Shown here one piece after another: positions 56,617 through 64,000 of a stretch of DNA of 64,000 nt. The position numbers were made by a program, and so were the translations under genes. The DNA is from Burkholderiales bacterium (GTDB lineage: Bacteria; Pseudomonadota; Gammaproteobacteria; Burkholderiales; Casimicrobiaceae): NCBI GenBank assembly GCA_905339295.1, contig CAJPFI010000024.1, forward strand, positions 1-64,000, in the 5' to 3' direction. The notes beneath the pieces are model-generated. The model was not told where the DNA came from. It made no database searches and saw only the letters and a list, made by a program, of their open reading frames with translations. Every line of letters starts with the position of its first letter. Position 1 is the first letter of the stretch.

Positions 56617-56761
56617 GTATGATGCCGGACGGGTCGCGCGCTGTCAATCGACGGACCTGCCGCCGGGGTTCGGCGGTCGCGTCGGACGCGCACGACCGAT
56701 GCGCCCGCGCCCGGCTGCAACGGGCCCGGCCGCACGCACGTCACGCCAACGAGGAGGCCGC

Positions 56762-58192
56762 ATGGAGGCCGCAGCGGTTACAGCGGGTCATTTCGCGGAA
56801 CTGCGCGAGCGCGCGGGCGAGGAGCACAGCCTGCCGCCGCCGTTGCTGGACGAGCTGCGCCGCCTCTTCGGCGACCGGCTCGCGACCACCCGGCAGGTCC
56901 GCGAGCATCACGGCACCGACATCTCGTCATACCCCGTCACGCCGCCCGATGCGGTCGTGTTCCCGCAGGACACGAACGAGGTCGTCGCGACCGTCGGCCT
57001 CTGCGCGCGCCATCGCACGCCGATGATCCCGTTCGGCATCGGCACGTCGGTCGAGGGCCACGTGCTGGCCACCCATGGCGGCGTCTGCATCGACCTTTCG
57101 CGGATGAACCGGATCCTGGAAGTCAACGCGAGCGACCTCGACGTGCGCGTCGAGCCCGGCGTCACGCGCAAGCAGCTCAACGCGTACCTGCACGACACGG
57201 GGCTGTTCTTTCCGATCGATCCGGGCGCCGACGCCACGCTGGGCGGAATGGCGTCGACACGCGCGTCCGGCACCAATGCGGTCCGCTACGGGACGATGCG
57301 CGAGAACGTGCTCGGCGCGACCGTCGTTCTCGCCGACGGCCGCGTGATCCGCACCGGCGGACGCGCGCGCAAGTCGGCCGCCGGCTACGACCTGACGCGC
57401 CTCTTCGTCGGCGCCGAGGGCACGCTCGGCATTCTCACCGAGCTCACGCTGCGCCTCTACCCGATTCCCGACGGCCTGTCGGCCGCCGTATGCGCGTTCC
57501 CCACCGTGACGGCGGCGGTCGATTCGGTGATCGAGGCGATCCAGTGCGGCATCCCGGTCGCGCGCGTCGAGCTGCTCGACACGCTCACGGTCAAGGCGGT
57601 CAACCGCTACAGCAAGCTGACGCTGCGCGAGGCCCCGACGCTGTGGTACGAGTTCCACGGCACGACGCGCGGCGTCGAGGAGCAGGCGACCCAGATGCAG
57701 GAGATCGCCCGTTCCCACGGCGGCCTCGATTTCGAGTGGGCGACGCGCCCCGAGGAGCGCACGCGGCTGTGGCAGGCGCGGCACGACGCGTACTTCGCGT
57801 GCCTGCAGCTGCGCAAGGGCAGCCGGATGATCGCCACCGACGTCTGCGTGCCGATCTCGCGCCTCGCCGAGTGCATCGCCGACACCGAGCAGGACGTCGC
57901 GCGCTCGACGATGCCGATCCCGCTGTTCGGCCACGTCGGCGACGGCAACTTCCACCTGATGATCCTCGTCGACCCGGACAGCGACGCCGACCTGCGGGAG
58001 GCGTGGGACCTCAACACGCGCCTCGTGCGCCGCGCGCTGGCGATGGGCGGCACGTGCACGGGTGAACACGGCATCGGGCTGGGCAAGCGCGAGTTCCTCG
58101 TCGAGGAGTTCGGCGCCGGCGTCGACGTCATGCGGCAGCTCAAGGCCACGCTCGACCCGGGCAACCTGCTCAATCCGGGGAAGGTGATCTAG
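56762..58192 (+). CDS. FAD-linked D-2-hydroxyacid dehydrogenase (D-lactate dehydrogenase/GlcD type)
   Basis: 476-residue flavoprotein of the VAO family. The FAD-binding N-domain shows PFGIGTSVEGHV, PGADATLGGMASTRASGTNA, and AEGTLGILTELTLRLYP; the C-terminal cap has the metal/substrate motif FGHVGDGNFHLM, GEHGIGLGKREF and LLNPGKVI. Enzymes of this type oxidise D-lactate and larger D-2-hydroxy acids to 2-oxo acids and pass electrons to quinone or cytochrome. The ATG at 56762 opens the operon that encodes an oxidoreductase for 2-oxo acids 17 bases downstream, which fits consecutive steps. Confidence 0.9.
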   Translation: MEAAAVTAGHFAELRERAGEEHSLPPPLLDELRRLFGDRLATTRQVREHHGTDISSYPVTPPDAVVFPQDTNEVVATVGLCARHRTPMIPFGIGTSVEGHVLATHGGVCIDLSRMNRILEVNASDLDVRVEPGVTRKQLNAYLHDTGLFFPIDPGADATLGGMASTRASGTNAVRYGTMRENVLGATVVLADGRVIRTGGRARKSAAGYDLTRLFVGAEGTLGILTELTLRLYPIPDGLSAAVCAFPTVTAAVDSVIEAIQCGIPVARVELLDTLTVKAVNRYSKLTLREAPTLWYEFHGTTRGVEEQATQMQEIARSHGGLDFEWATRPEERTRLWQARHDAYFACLQLRKGSRMIATDVCVPISRLAECIADTEQDVARSTMPIPLFGHVGDGNFHLMILVDPDSDADLREAWDLNTRLVRRALAMGGTCTGEHGIGLGKREFLVEEFGAGVDVMRQLKATLDPGNLLNPGKVI

Positions 58193-58209
58193 GGTCCGGG
58201 AGAATCGCC

Positions 58210-61200
58210 ATGCAGCTCGCCGACGTCAAGCTCGACGACAAATACACGCTGGAGCGCGGTCGCGTCTACCTGAACGGGATCCAGGCGCTCACGCGCCTGC
58301 TCATCGTGCAGCGCGTCCGCGACGCGGCGGCCGGGCTCAACACGGCCGGATTCGTGTCGGGGTTCCAGGGCTCGCCGCTCAACAACATGGACAAGACGCT
58401 GTGGGAGGCGCAGGCCCTGCTCCGGCAGCACCACATCCATTTCCAGCCGGGGCAGAACGAGGAGCTCGCGGTCATGGGCGTGTGGGGCTCGCAGCAGGTG
58501 GCGCTCGACCCGCACGCGCGCTACCAGGGCGTGTTCGGCATGTGGTACGGCAAGTGGGCAGGACTCGCCCGCTCGGGCGACGCGCTGCTGCACGGCAACT
58601 CGGCGGGCGCGGCGCGACACGGCGGCGTGCTGCTCGTGTGCGGCGACGACCACATGGCGCGCTCGTCCACCGTCGCGACGCAAAGCGAGCCGATGCTGAC
58701 TTCCCCGCTCATCCCGGTGCTCGTGCCGTCGGGCGTGCAGGAGTACCTCGACCTCGGCGTGCACGGCTACGCGATGTCGCGGTACTCGGGCTCGTGGCTC
58801 GCGTTCAAGGCGCTCGACGACACGATCGAATGCTCGGCGTCGGTGAGCGTCGACCCGGCGCGAATCACGGTCCGCCTCCCGGAGGACTTCACGCTGCCGC
58901 CCGGCGGCCTCGGCCTGAGGCTCCCCGACCAGCCGCTGTCGATGGAGCGGCGCATCCACGACCTGCGCCTTCCCGCGGTGCTCGCGTACGCGCGCGCCAA
59001 CCGGCTCAACTTCCTCGCCTACGACAGCCCGCAAGCACGGCTCGGGATCGTCGCCGCCGGCAAGTCGTATCTCGACGTGCGCCAGGCGCTCGAGCACCTC
59101 GGCATCGACGAGCAGGCCGCCGCGCGCCTCGGCATCCGCGTCTACAAGCTGGGCCTCACGTGGCCGCTCGAGCCGCAGGGAATGCACGCCTTCGCGCTCG
59201 GCCTCGAGGAGATCCTCGTGGTCGAGGAGAAGCGCCCGATCATCGAGGACCAGGTCCGCGCGCTGCTCTACCACTGGCCCGACGCGCGGCGGCCGCGCAT
59301 CGTCGGCAAGCGCGACGAGGAACGCGGGCCGAACGAGTGGCTGCTGCCGCCGAACGGCGAGCTCTCGGCCGAGCAGGTCGCACTGGTGATCGCCGCGCGG
59401 CTGAAGCGCTTCCACGCCGACCCGCGCATCGAGGAGCGCGCCGCGTGGCTGCAGGCGAAGGAGGACGCGCTGTCGAAGCCGTCGCTGTCGCCGCAGTTGC
59501 GCGGGTACCTGAGCGACGCCGGGCGCGTGCCCTACTTCTGCTCGGGCTGCCCGCACAACAGCTCGACGCGCGTTCCGGAGGGCAGCGAGGCGATCGCCGG
59601 GGTCGGCTGCCACTTCATGGCGACCTACATCTTCCCCGGAACCCGGATCTTCTCGCCCATGGGCTCGGAAGGCGCGGCCTGGGTCGGCCACGCGCCGTTC
59701 ACCGAGACGAAGCACATCTTCGCGAACATGGGCGACGGCACCTACTACCATTCGGGCCTGCTCGCGATCCGCGCGGCCGTATCCTCCGGCGCCGCCATCA
59801 CGTTCAAGATCCTCTACAACGATGCGACCGCCGCCACCGGCGGCCAGCCGCTGCCGGGCGCGCTCAACGTGCCCGCCCTCACGCGCCAGGTCGAGGCGGA
59901 GGGCGTCGGGCGCATCGTCGTCGTGACCGACCAGCCCGACAAGTACGGCAAGGACGCGCGCTTCGCCACCGGCGTCACGGTGCGCCATCGCGACCACCTC
60001 GACGCCGTGCAGCGCGAGCTGCGCGACATCGGCGGTGTGTCGGTTCTCGTGTACGACCAGACGTGCGCGGCCGAGAAGCGGCGGCGCCGCAAGCGCGGCA
60101 CGTTCCCCGACCCCGCGCGGCGGTCGTTCATCAACACGCGCGTCTGCGAGGGTTGCGGCGACTGCAGCACGAAGTCGAACTGCGTGTCGGTCACGCCGGT
60201 GGAGACCGAGTTCGGACGCAAGCGCGCGATCGACCAGTCGTCGTGCAACAAGGACTTCTCCTGCCAGAACGGCTTCTGCCCCAGCTTCGTCAGCGTCGAA
60301 GGCGGACGCCCGCGCCGCGGGCAGGCGATGGAGGCCGCCGATGGCCTTTTCGCGCACCTGCCCGAACCCGACCTCCCGGCGCTCGACCGGCCGTACTCGA
60401 TCGTCGTCGCGGGCGTGGGCGGGACCGGCATCATCACGGTCGGCGCGCTGCTCGGCATGGCCGCGCACCTCGAGGGCAAGGGCGTTTCCGTGCTCGACAT
60501 GACGGGCGTCGCGCAGAAAGGCGGAGCGGTCACGACGTTCGTGCGCGTCGCCGCGCGACCGCAGGACCTGCACACGATCCGCATCGCGGCCGGCGAGGCC
60601 AACGCGGTGATCGGCAGCGACCTGCTGGTGACGGCGGAGAACGCGATCCTCACGCGCATGCAGCGCGGCGTGACGCGCGCCGTGATCAACACCAACCGGA
60701 TGGCGACCGTCGCGTTCATCAGGAACCCGGACCTGCAGACGCCGTGGGTCGCGATGGAGGACGGCCTGCGCGAGGTCATCGGCGCCGACGCGGTGCGCTT
60801 CCTCGACGCGACGCGCCTGGCGACGGCATTGCTCGGCGACTCGCTCGGAACCAACATCTTCCTGCTGGGCTACGCCTACCAGATGGGGCTCGTGCCGGTG
60901 TCGCGCGAGGCGCTGTTCCGCGCGATCGAGCTGAACGGCGCCGCGGTGGACGCCAACCGGCGCGCGTTCACCTGGGGGCGCCTCGCGTTCCACGATCCCG
61001 CGAGCGTCGAGCGGCAGGCGCGACCCGCCGAGGCCACCCTCGGCAGCGACCTCGTCCTGGCGCCCGACCTCGACTCGGCCATCGCCCGCCGCGTCGACTT
61101 CCTGACGTCGTATCAGGACGCGAAACTCGCGCAGCGGTACCGGGCGCTGGTCGACCGGGTCCGCGCGACGGAAGCGCTCGTGACGCGCGGCGACACGCGG

Positions 61201-61728
61201 CTGACCGAGGCGGTCGCGCGCAACTACTTCAAGCTGCTCGCGATCAAGGACGAGTACGAGGTGGCGCGCCTGTACACCGACGGCGAGTTCGAGCGGCAGG
61301 TCGCCGCGGCGTTCGAGGGGGACTACAAGCTGCGCTACCATTTCGCGCCGCCGATGTGGGTGAAGCCCGACCGCGTGACGGGCGCCCCGGTGAAGCGCAC
61401 CTATGGCGCGTGGATGCGGCCGGTCCTGGCGGTGCTGGCAAGATTCAAGGGGCTGCGCGGAACGCGGCTCGATCCCTTCGGTCACTCCGAGGAGCGACGG
61501 CTGGAGCGGCAGCTCATCGCCGACTACGAGCGCACGGTGGAGCAGCTCGAGCGCGGGTTGCGCGCCGACAACGTGGACCTGGCCGCGGAAGTGGCCGCCC
61601 TTCCCTCGACGATCCGTGGATACGGGCACGTGAAGCGCCGCAGCATCGACGCCGCGAGGGCGCGGGAAGCCGCGCTGCTGGCACAATTCCGCAAGCCGGT
61701 CCCGCAACCGGAGGCCATCGCTGCGTAA
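58210..61728 (+). CDS. Fused indolepyruvate-type 2-oxoacid:ferredoxin oxidoreductase
   Basis: 1172-residue single-chain enzyme combining IorA- and IorB-like parts, which oxidatively decarboxylates an aryl or branched 2-oxo acid to an acyl-CoA. The order is pyrimidine and PP ThDP domains (FQGSPLNNMDKTLWEAQ, CSGCPHNSSTRVPEGSE, MGDGTYYHSGLLAIRAAVSS), a cysteine-rich iron-sulfur segment (VCEGCGDCSTKSNC then CNKDFSCQNGFCPS), the gamma domain (GVGGTGIITVGALLGMAAHL, GVAQKGGAVTTFVRV) and a C-terminal domain. Size matches the proteobacterial fused form. ATG 58210 starts the conserved N-terminus. Confidence 0.93.
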   Translation: MQLADVKLDDKYTLERGRVYLNGIQALTRLLIVQRVRDAAAGLNTAGFVSGFQGSPLNNMDKTLWEAQALLRQHHIHFQPGQNEELAVMGVWGSQQVALDPHARYQGVFGMWYGKWAGLARSGDALLHGNSAGAARHGGVLLVCGDDHMARSSTVATQSEPMLTSPLIPVLVPSGVQEYLDLGVHGYAMSRYSGSWLAFKALDDTIECSASVSVDPARITVRLPEDFTLPPGGLGLRLPDQPLSMERRIHDLRLPAVLAYARANRLNFLAYDSPQARLGIVAAGKSYLDVRQALEHLGIDEQAAARLGIRVYKLGLTWPLEPQGMHAFALGLEEILVVEEKRPIIEDQVRALLYHWPDARRPRIVGKRDEERGPNEWLLPPNGELSAEQVALVIAARLKRFHADPRIEERAAWLQAKEDALSKPSLSPQLRGYLSDAGRVPYFCSGCPHNSSTRVPEGSEAIAGVGCHFMATYIFPGTRIFSPMGSEGAAWVGHAPFTETKHIFANMGDGTYYHSGLLAIRAAVSSGAAITFKILYNDATAATGGQPLPGALNVPALTRQVEAEGVGRIVVVTDQPDKYGKDARFATGVTVRHRDHLDAVQRELRDIGGVSVLVYDQTCAAEKRRRRKRGTFPDPARRSFINTRVCEGCGDCSTKSNCVSVTPVETEFGRKRAIDQSSCNKDFSCQNGFCPSFVSVEGGRPRRGQAMEAADGLFAHLPEPDLPALDRPYSIVVAGVGGTGIITVGALLGMAAHLEGKGVSVLDMTGVAQKGGAVTTFVRVAARPQDLHTIRIAAGEANAVIGSDLLVTAENAILTRMQRGVTRAVINTNRMATVAFIRNPDLQTPWVAMEDGLREVIGADAVRFLDATRLATALLGDSLGTNIFLLGYAYQMGLVPVSREALFRAIELNGAAVDANRRAFTWGRLAFHDPASVERQARPAEATLGSDLVLAPDLDSAIARRVDFLTSYQDAKLAQRYRALVDRVRATEALVTRGDTRLTEAVARNYFKLLAIKDEYEVARLYTDGEFERQVAAAFEGDYKLRYHFAPPMWVKPDRVTGAPVKRTYGAWMRPVLAVLARFKGLRGTRLDPFGHSEERRLERQLIADYERTVEQLERGLRADNVDLAAEVAALPSTIRGYGHVKRRSIDAARAREAALLAQFRKPVPQPEAIAA

Positions 61729-61824
61729 GCGGCGCCGACGCCTCCCTCGATCCGCCTTCGCGCCCGATTCCGACCGCGGTGGCGCGCACCTGCGCGCCTC
61801 CTTCCCTCCTCCCGCCACCTCCCC

Positions 61825-63003
61825 ATGCAGCTGCACGGCATTCGCGTCGTCGACCTGTCGAGGATCCTCTCCGGTCCGTTCTGCTCGATGTTCCTGGCCG
61901 ACATGGGCGCCGAAGTCATCAAGGTCGAGGGCGTCGGCGACGGCGACCCGGTCCGCAGGCAGGGACACCTGCGCAACGGCTTCAGCCTCTACTTCGCGTC
62001 GTTCAACCGCAACAAGCGGTCGATGACCCTCGACCTGCGCAGCGACGAAGGCAAGGACGTGCTGCGCAAGCTGATCGCGACGGCCGACGTCGTGCTCGAC
62101 AACTTCCGGCCAGGCGTCATGGAGAGGATCGGACTGTCCCGTGCGGAGCTCGAGCGCATCAGGCCGGACATCGTGAGCTGCCACATCACGGGATTCGGCA
62201 TGGACGGACCGTATCGCGATCGGCCGTCGTTCGACTTCATCGCGCAGGCGATGAGCGGATTCATGAGCGTGAACGGCGCCGAAGGCGAGCCGCCGATGCG
62301 GGCCGCGCCGCCGCTGTCGGACCTGATCGCCGGAGCGTACGCGGCCATGGGCGTCTGCGCCGCGCTGGTCCGGCGGGAACGCACCGGCCGCGGCGAGGAG
62401 GTCGCGACGGCGCTGACCGACAGCATGATCGCCAACCTCGCGTTCCTGGCGACGCACTACTTCGAGACCGGCGAGCAGCCGCTGCGCACCGGCAACGACC
62501 ACGCGCTGGTCGCGCCGTACGGGCTGTTCGAGGCGGCCGACGGCGAGGTGGCGATCGCGCCGTCCAACGACCAGGTCTACCACCGGCTGCTCGACGTGCT
62601 CGGTCTCGCGGAGCTGCGCTCGCACCCGGAATTCCTCACCAACCGCGACCGGTTCGCGCGCCGCGGCGCGATCAATGCAATCATCAATTCGGCGATCGGC
62701 AGGCAGCCGATCGCGCACTGGCTCGACGTTCTCAACGCGGCAGGCGTGCCGTGCGGCCGCGTGATGGGGCTGAAGGAAGTGTTCGACGACCCGCAGGTCC
62801 GCCACCAGCAGATGAAGATCACGATCGAGCACCCGGAGCACGGCCCGCTCGACGTGCTCGGCTTCCCGATCAAATTCACCGACGACCCGTGCCGCATGCA
62901 CCGCCCGCCGCCGGACCTGGGGGCCGACACCGACGACATCCTCGGCGAGCTCGGATTCGATGCCGACGAGGTCTCCGCGCTGCATGCGAGGCGCATCGCG
63001 TGA
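61825..63003 (+). CDS. CaiB/BaiF family (class III) CoA-transferase
   Basis: 392-residue CoA-transferase with LHGIRVVDLSRILSGPFCSM at the N-terminus, ADVVLDNFRPGVMERIGL, and the catalytic aspartate in ALTDSMIANLAF. Such enzymes move CoA from one carboxylic acid to another, often from succinyl-CoA to the pathway substrate, saving ATP. The gene lies 96 bases after the oxidoreductase, in the same direction, and before the lyase-like gene. Confidence 0.92.
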   Translation: MQLHGIRVVDLSRILSGPFCSMFLADMGAEVIKVEGVGDGDPVRRQGHLRNGFSLYFASFNRNKRSMTLDLRSDEGKDVLRKLIATADVVLDNFRPGVMERIGLSRAELERIRPDIVSCHITGFGMDGPYRDRPSFDFIAQAMSGFMSVNGAEGEPPMRAAPPLSDLIAGAYAAMGVCAALVRRERTGRGEEVATALTDSMIANLAFLATHYFETGEQPLRTGNDHALVAPYGLFEAADGEVAIAPSNDQVYHRLLDVLGLAELRSHPEFLTNRDRFARRGAINAIINSAIGRQPIAHWLDVLNAAGVPCGRVMGLKEVFDDPQVRHQQMKITIEHPEHGPLDVLGFPIKFTDDPCRMHRPPPDLGADTDDILGELGFDADEVSALHARRIA

Positions 63004-63133
63004 GCCCGCACGGCCGTCGCCGACAGCGCCGCATCGACGCCGCGCCGGCACCACGACGTTGCGTTCCCTCACCGTCGCGCCTCCGGTCGATCGGGGCAGG
63101 ACGGCGGTGCGCAAGCTGCAAGAGGAGCCCCCG

Positions 63134-64000
63134 ATGAAATTCTCCGATCCGTCCACGACACGGCCGCGAGTCGCGATCACCGAGGTCGGGACGCGCGACG
63201 GGTTCCAGGCCGAGCCGACGCTCATTCCGTCCGCGGTCAAGGCGGGCGTCATCGACGCGCTGGTCTCGGCCGGCGTGCGTCGCATCGAAGCCACGTCGTT
63301 CGTCAGTCCGCGCGCCGTGCCGCAGCTCGCGGATGCGCACGAGATGCTCGCGCAGTTGCGCCGGCGCGCCGACGCCCACATCGCCGCGCTCGTCCCCAAT
63401 GCGCGCGGGGCGGAGCGGGCGCTGGGGGCCGGCGTCGACGAGTTCGTGTGCTTCGTCTCGGCCAGCGAGACGCACAACCGGGCCAATCTCAACGCGCCGA
63501 TTGCGGGCTCGCTGGTCCACGTGGCGGAGATCGCCGGGATCGCTCGCGGGAACGTCGCGCTGCGGGGCGCGGTCGCATGCGCGTTCGGATGCCCGTTCGA
63601 AGGCGACGTGCCCGTCGACGCGGTGCTCCGCATCGTCGACGCCTATGCGCGGCTCGGCGTGGACCGGCTGACGCTCGGCGACACGACCGGCATGGCGACG
63701 CCGCCCACGGTCGCGAAGCTCGTGGACGCCCTCGGCAGGGGTCACCCCGACCTGCCGATCGCGCTGCATTTCCACAACACGCGCGGCGTCGGCCTCGCCA
63801 ACGTCATGGTCGGGCTGGACCTCGGCATCCGCGAGTTCGAGTCGTCCATCGCCGGCCTCGGCGGGTGCCCGTTCGCGCCCGGCGCGACCGGCAACATCTG
63901 CACCGAGGACCTCGTCTACCTGCTGGAGGAATCCGGATTCGATACCGGCATCGACCTCGAGGCGCTGATCGCCGTGGCGCGGCAGGTCGAGGAAATCATC
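63134..64000 (+). CDS. Hydroxymethylglutaryl-CoA lyase-like protein, 3' end beyond the window
   Basis: At least 289 residues; the last part is cut off. The TIM-barrel lyase signature is present: TEVGTRDGFQAEPTLIPSAV, the metal-binding HFHNTRG and GLGGCPFAPGATGNICTEDL with the catalytic cysteine. Compared with standard 3-hydroxy-3-methylglutaryl-CoA lyases the first motif reads VGTRDGFQ instead of VGPRDGLQ, and the HxHDT motif reads HFHNT. It may therefore cleave a related 3-hydroxy-acyl-CoA rather than HMG-CoA itself. It is the fourth gene of the operon opened by the D-2-hydroxyacid dehydrogenase. Confidence 0.87.
   Translation, partial: MKFSDPSTTRPRVAITEVGTRDGFQAEPTLIPSAVKAGVIDALVSAGVRRIEATSFVSPRAVPQLADAHEMLAQLRRRADAHIAALVPNARGAERALGAGVDEFVCFVSASETHNRANLNAPIAGSLVHVAEIAGIARGNVALRGAVACAFGCPFEGDVPVDAVLRIVDAYARLGVDRLTLGDTTGMATPPTVAKLVDALGRGHPDLPIALHFHNTRGVGLANVMVGLDLGIREFESSIAGLGGCPFAPGATGNICTEDLVYLLEESGFDTGIDLEALIAVARQVEEII

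Noticed and set aside
58189-63633. A reverse-strand open frame of about 1800 codons opposite the oxidoreductase, CoA-transferase and lyase genes
   Set aside because: It is the antisense shadow of well-identified genes. Very high GC keeps this frame free of stops, and its translation has no family motifs and extreme Arg/Val/Asp bias.

Overview
This 64 kb window has very high GC and dense, tightly packed genes. It looks like the chromosome of a betaproteobacterium, probably of or near the Burkholderiales. That assignment is inferred from gene content (GlnD, PilU, PqiABC, MnmC, a methylthioinosine-type phosphorylase, TAXI-TRAP and Bug-type receptors, IPTL-CTERM tails); no rRNA is present to confirm it.

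Layout. 1-13.5 kb is mostly housekeeping: the 3' part of glnD, def and a methylthioinosine phosphorylase (reverse), pilU, dapE, prmB, an MscS channel with a cyclic-nucleotide-binding domain, a ThDP enzyme, mnmC, a tandem pair of tiny IPTL-CTERM proteins (one frameshifted) and a fatty-acid hydroxylase. 13.9-28 kb is a catabolic island of two converging operons. The forward operon encodes a B12-dependent acyl-CoA mutase (two subunits), acyl-CoA synthetase, acyl-CoA dehydrogenase, MmgE/PrpD protein, MFS carrier and MeaB G-protein. The reverse operon encodes a TAXI receptor, fused TRAP permease, a second MmgE/PrpD protein and an Ldh2-type dehydrogenase, with a divergent LysR regulator. 29-36 kb holds a SnoaL-like protein, a second LysR regulator, FadD, an exported protein, an alpha/beta hydrolase and a Crp/Fnr regulator. 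36-43 kb has arsR-arsM, an orphan Mur ligase and pqiABC. 43-49 kb has a GlxA-type regulator divergent from an OsmC protein, a mobile-element scar beside tRNA-Arg(ACG), a cardiolipin synthase-like protein and a DUF5648-type exported protein.

49.3-64 kb is a second acyl-CoA island around a TetR gene and a PsrA-like palindrome. On the reverse strand lie a second B12 mutase, a MeaB G-protein fused to a PaaI-like thioesterase, a stand-alone adenylation-carrier protein and a Bug receptor. On the forward strand lie a D-2-hydroxyacid dehydrogenase, a fused indolepyruvate-type ferredoxin oxidoreductase, a CaiB/BaiF CoA-transferase and an HMG-CoA-lyase-like protein (cut by the window end).

The strongest candidates for undescribed biology are the two mutases. 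Mutase 1 keeps the methylmalonyl-CoA-mutase-like substrate residues, but its B12 subunit has CxHxxG instead of DxHxxG and the HTNxxDEA motif is lost. Mutase 2 has His and Asn where Tyr and Arg normally choose the substrate, and its chaperone is fused to a thioesterase. The window probably encodes two separate pathways that import unusual organic acids, activate them to CoA thioesters and rearrange their carbon skeletons. Substrates cannot be read from the sequence.
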